The translations under genes and the position numbers were made by a program. 64,000 nt of DNA from Hevea brasiliensis (taxonomy: Eukaryota; Streptophyta; Magnoliopsida; Malpighiales; Euphorbiaceae), in assembly GCF_030052815.1 (NCBI RefSeq), contig NC_079504.1, positions 43,208,282-43,272,281 of the forward strand, read 5' to 3'. The notes beneath the pieces were generated by a model. The model saw only the letters and a program-made list of their open reading frames with translations. It was not told where the DNA came from and searched no databases. The number at the start of each line of letters is the position of its first letter. Within the stretch, counting starts at the first letter, position 1. Positions 60,859-64,000 of this stretch are shown one piece after another.

Positions 60859-62268
60859 ATAGAAGAATAAGTCAAATTTAAAGACTTCATTGTTTTACTT
60901 AATTAGAACTACAGGTGTTCGAATTCTAAACTTGTCATTATTGAGAGAGCCTTATTTGAATACCACCCTTGATCCAAATAGTCCAAATGAAAAACAAATT
61001 ACCTTGATTTTAAAAAAATAAAATTTGCTAGTTAGCGGAAGTGAGTTGGGCCAAGCAAGTTCCAAACTCGTGATCGGGCCGACGACTCTGCTATCGAAAG
61101 CCTCTCTTATTTGCATTTCAAGCGTCTGATGATGTGAAATGAGTTATGAATTGAAAAATGATTTTTGTTCACATTTTTCACTAGAGCCCATCATGGCCTT
61201 CACATATTTAACTTAATTCAATTGATATGAAATCTTTTTTAATTTATTAATTAGAATTTCACTTCATTAAAAAATATTTTAAAATAATTTGAAATTTTTA
61301 GATACTTTAAATTAATATCAAAATATATATCTTTAAAATAAAAAATAACTTAATTTAAAAATGTATATATTGACTTGAGAATTCAACTGTAAGAATAAAT
61401 GATATTTTTTACTTGTTATCACCATTCCACCATAGTTTGAATATTAAATCAAATAATGTGCTACTTTTTTATGAAGAAAGAAATATGTTTTATTAATTAG
61501 AAATATATTACAAAAGTGTAGTATAAATTAACATATTCTATTTTTGTATAAATAAAATTAATCACTTATACACAAAATAATACAAAGAATTCAGAAGATC
61601 CAATAGTATTCACAAAGCATCTAAATTAACTAATAAATTAAAAGAGCATGCAAGTTGGTCAATAAGAAACTGCGTGCTTCACTTTTCAATTTTATATCTT
61701 TTTAAGGAAAAATTATATATGTACAACAGTTTCATCATAACCATTGATAGTAGTGGGTTCCAGTATGATCAATGATTATAATTAAACTGTTGTATGTACA
61801 ACGGTTGCACCAAATAAAAATTTCTTTTTATGAGCCTTATTAAATAAACTCTAAATTTAGATTTCCTACACAAGAAAATATTTGTATCTTGTAGAGCACT
61901 TATCTCAATAAAGACAAAAAAAAAACAAATAATTCAGTTATAAACACACATAAAAACTCATTAACAAGATGGAATAATTCTAAAAAAATAAATAACTAAT
62001 AAAAATAATAAAAAAAACCCACTAAAAAAAGTAGTATCTATACTATTGTATTTGGAAAAGTTTTTTGGAGAAAAGATATGAGTTTTGAAGGTAATGTCTG
62101 CATAGTTGATATGTTTGAAAGTAAATTTTTTTAATGAAATAAGGTTTTGGACGCGCCTTCAAAAAGATTTTCAAAATATTTAAAATTTTTACTTCTTCAA
62201 TCTGCTAAATTGATGACTTTTAGACATTTAATAAATAATAATTCTTGTATTACCTATTCTATCCTCAT

Positions 62269-62306
<38 letters not shown>

Positions 62307-63041
62307 CTCGTCAACAATTCTTTTTCTCTTATCTAGTTGTGTCTATTGCCATTCCTGCTATAGTTTCAACATCAATTAAAAATGGTAGCACATAATAATA
62401 TTATTAATATATGTAGTTTTTTTCTTAGTCTATGGGTTATTGTTGAGTTTTTTCCTTTTCTTTTAACAAAATCATTCAATTAAAAGTTTGTTGTTGAGTT
62501 TCTTTTACCCAACTACTTTAGGACAAATATTATACAATTTAAATAATCAATATTTAAAAAAATTACTATTATGATTAATATATTTTTTATAGAATGATTG
62601 ATATATTTTTGATTGATATTTCATGTAAAAATATTTTAAAAAAATAATTATGAATAATTTAGATATTAAAATGCAAACTTTTTATATGATAAGGATATTT
62701 TTTTAATTTAAACATAACTATTCTAATGACAAAATATATAATTTTAACATAAAATCACAAAATCTTAACTCTAACATGCACAAACTTTGCAAAACTCAAC
62801 TTGAAACAACTTTTCATAAAATTGAAGTTATAGAAACCTCATCTCTTATCAACTTTCTTAGATCTACTCATTAGATCAAGAAGAAGAAAAAAGTTATCTC
62901 TCTTCTTGGAGCTTGGAGGTGGAAAAACCAAAACTTCAAAATTTGAATCTACCTTTCTATAGTTTTAAATGGAAGAATCCCTCTCTAGATCTTTAAAAAT
63001 CCAAGAAAATCTCTTCAAAGAGCTCCTTGTATACCCTAATA

Positions 63042-63078
<37 letters not shown>

Positions 63079-64000
63079 AATAAAAACCCATGTGTTTTGG
63101 CCAGCAAACGAGCTATGGTCTTTTTTATACCCTTGATAGTCGAGGAACTTTTGGCTATCAATATCCATACTTTCCATTGCCAGAGTCATTTCTATCCAAA
63201 TAGGCATCCGAACCATAAAAAGGACTTCGGCTGCTGAAAGTCTGTCATTCGACTAATGAAACTCAAAACAACCACTTCTAGGAAATAAAACTTATAAAAA
63301 AATTTTCTTTTTTTAAATACATTTGAATAGATCACACATACATAAATATATTTTTACATCTTATCGCTATTCCTTTGTCAGTGAAATTTTACTTTTCACC
63401 AAAATATCTTGTCAATGACAAATATTCCGACATCAGAAGGTGGCAAGTATTACAGTCATCCAAAGAGAAAATCAAAAGAAGAAATGAAAGGAGGAAAGGA
63501 GAAACATTAAGGAAGATGGGAGGAGAAGGAAGGGGCAGATGCAAGATTGAATATAGAGGGGTCAAATCGGAAGCAAGACACATTAGAATTTGAGATAAAA
63601 AAAAATTACAATAAAAAATAATTTGATCAAATTCTAACCAATTTTCAGCATATGATAATATGGCGTTAAATATTTCTAATAATTTATCACCATTATTATG
63701 TAATATATCAAAAAAGAGTGTGTCAATAATTTAAGTTACAAAAATTATCTACAAGTGAATTTATAGTAAATTTAATTTAGGATTTAAAAGTGAAAGAATT
63801 AAAGTGCCATAAGAAAACTAAACTTAGCTAGGTTTTAAGAGTTTAAGTGTGTGTGGATATATTTTTAAATTAATTAATGTTTACAATAATAATTTATAAT
63901 TATTATAATAAATAGTACTTAAAAGTTTTTGACTCTATAGAAATAAAAAAATAAATAAAGACAAAATTTTATGCTACAAAAAATTAGTTTTTTGGGCTCT
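60859..64000. other. AT-rich intergenic DNA, right flank
   Basis: No gene is called. A minus-strand open frame at 62965-63216 passes through a (GA)n run (about 63047-63076) and has no domain I recognise; the sequence around 63130 includes a TATAAAA-like stretch on the minus strand. A (TA)n run lies at about 62272-62303. A purine-rich plus-strand frame at 63375-63593 is low-complexity. Confidence 0.45.
61721..61800. repeat. Imperfect hairpin, MITE-like
   Basis: GTACAACAGTTT..CATTGAT on the left is the inverse of ATCAATG..AAACTGTTGTATGTAC on the right, with about 20 bp between. A 4-base insertion and a mismatched block interrupt the stem. Confidence 0.6.

Noticed and set aside
62965..63237. 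Opposing open frames with Leu-Ser or Arg-Glu repeats
   Set aside because: Both arise from the (GA)n run; no domain and no homologous motif recognised.
1..64000. tRNA, rRNA or CRISPR loci
   Set aside because: No cloverleaf-like box A/B arrangement, rRNA core or spacer array was recognised. The tRNA-like matches are primer binding sites of retrotransposons.

Overview
The window looks like AT-rich nuclear DNA from a flowering plant, probably a eudicot. The evidence is an AP2/ERF transcription factor of the plant DREB type, Ty1/copia, Ty3/gypsy (Ogre/Tat and Tekay-like), LINE and CACTA elements, GT-AG introns, and long AT microsatellites. The species cannot be named from sequence alone. Only one convincing host protein gene is present; most of the window is a nest of mobile elements.

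Layout. Positions 1-2332 hold the right part of a gypsy-type LTR cut by the window edge. Positions 2333-12250 are AT-rich intergenic DNA with microsatellites, containing a complete minus-strand DREB-type ERF gene (4977-5561). A minus-strand copia 3' fragment lies at about 12250-13690. From about 13990 to 60858 there is a LINE 3' end (C-terminal RNase H-like region). It is split by a CACTA DNA transposon (14487-60552) that carries an ACT target duplication on both sides.

The CACTA element was itself hit by later insertions. The largest is an Ogre/Tat-type gypsy element (15327-41899, target duplication ATGTT, LTRs of about 5.3 kb). It has ORF1, gag, protease with G-patch, RT, RNase H, a second RNase H and integrase, plus a predicted intron between protease and RT. 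A solo LTR (32112-36049, target duplication TTTAA) sits in a 60-bp tandem array near the 3' end of this element. A second insertion is a Tekay-like gypsy element (44528-54113, target duplication TTTTA). It has lost RT-RNase H-integrase by deletion, and its damaged 3' LTR holds a reverse-oriented LTR. A third is a minus-strand gypsy fragment at 42234-43333. With these removed, the CACTA element is roughly 10 kb, a normal size for the superfamily. Positions 60859-64000 are AT-rich DNA without a recognised gene.

Most unusual feature. Each Ogre LTR carries an antisense, intron-containing gene in its U3 part. It has its own TATA box about 0.9 kb from the sense LTR promoter and pointing the other way. 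The encoded protein has a domain like the plant 'putative gypsy-type transposon' family plus a coiled-coil tail. The two LTR copies are broken by different lesions, so the ancestral gene was probably intact. All coding parts of the large elements read as pseudogenes. Nothing here looks recently active, although the exact target duplications let the order of insertion be read.
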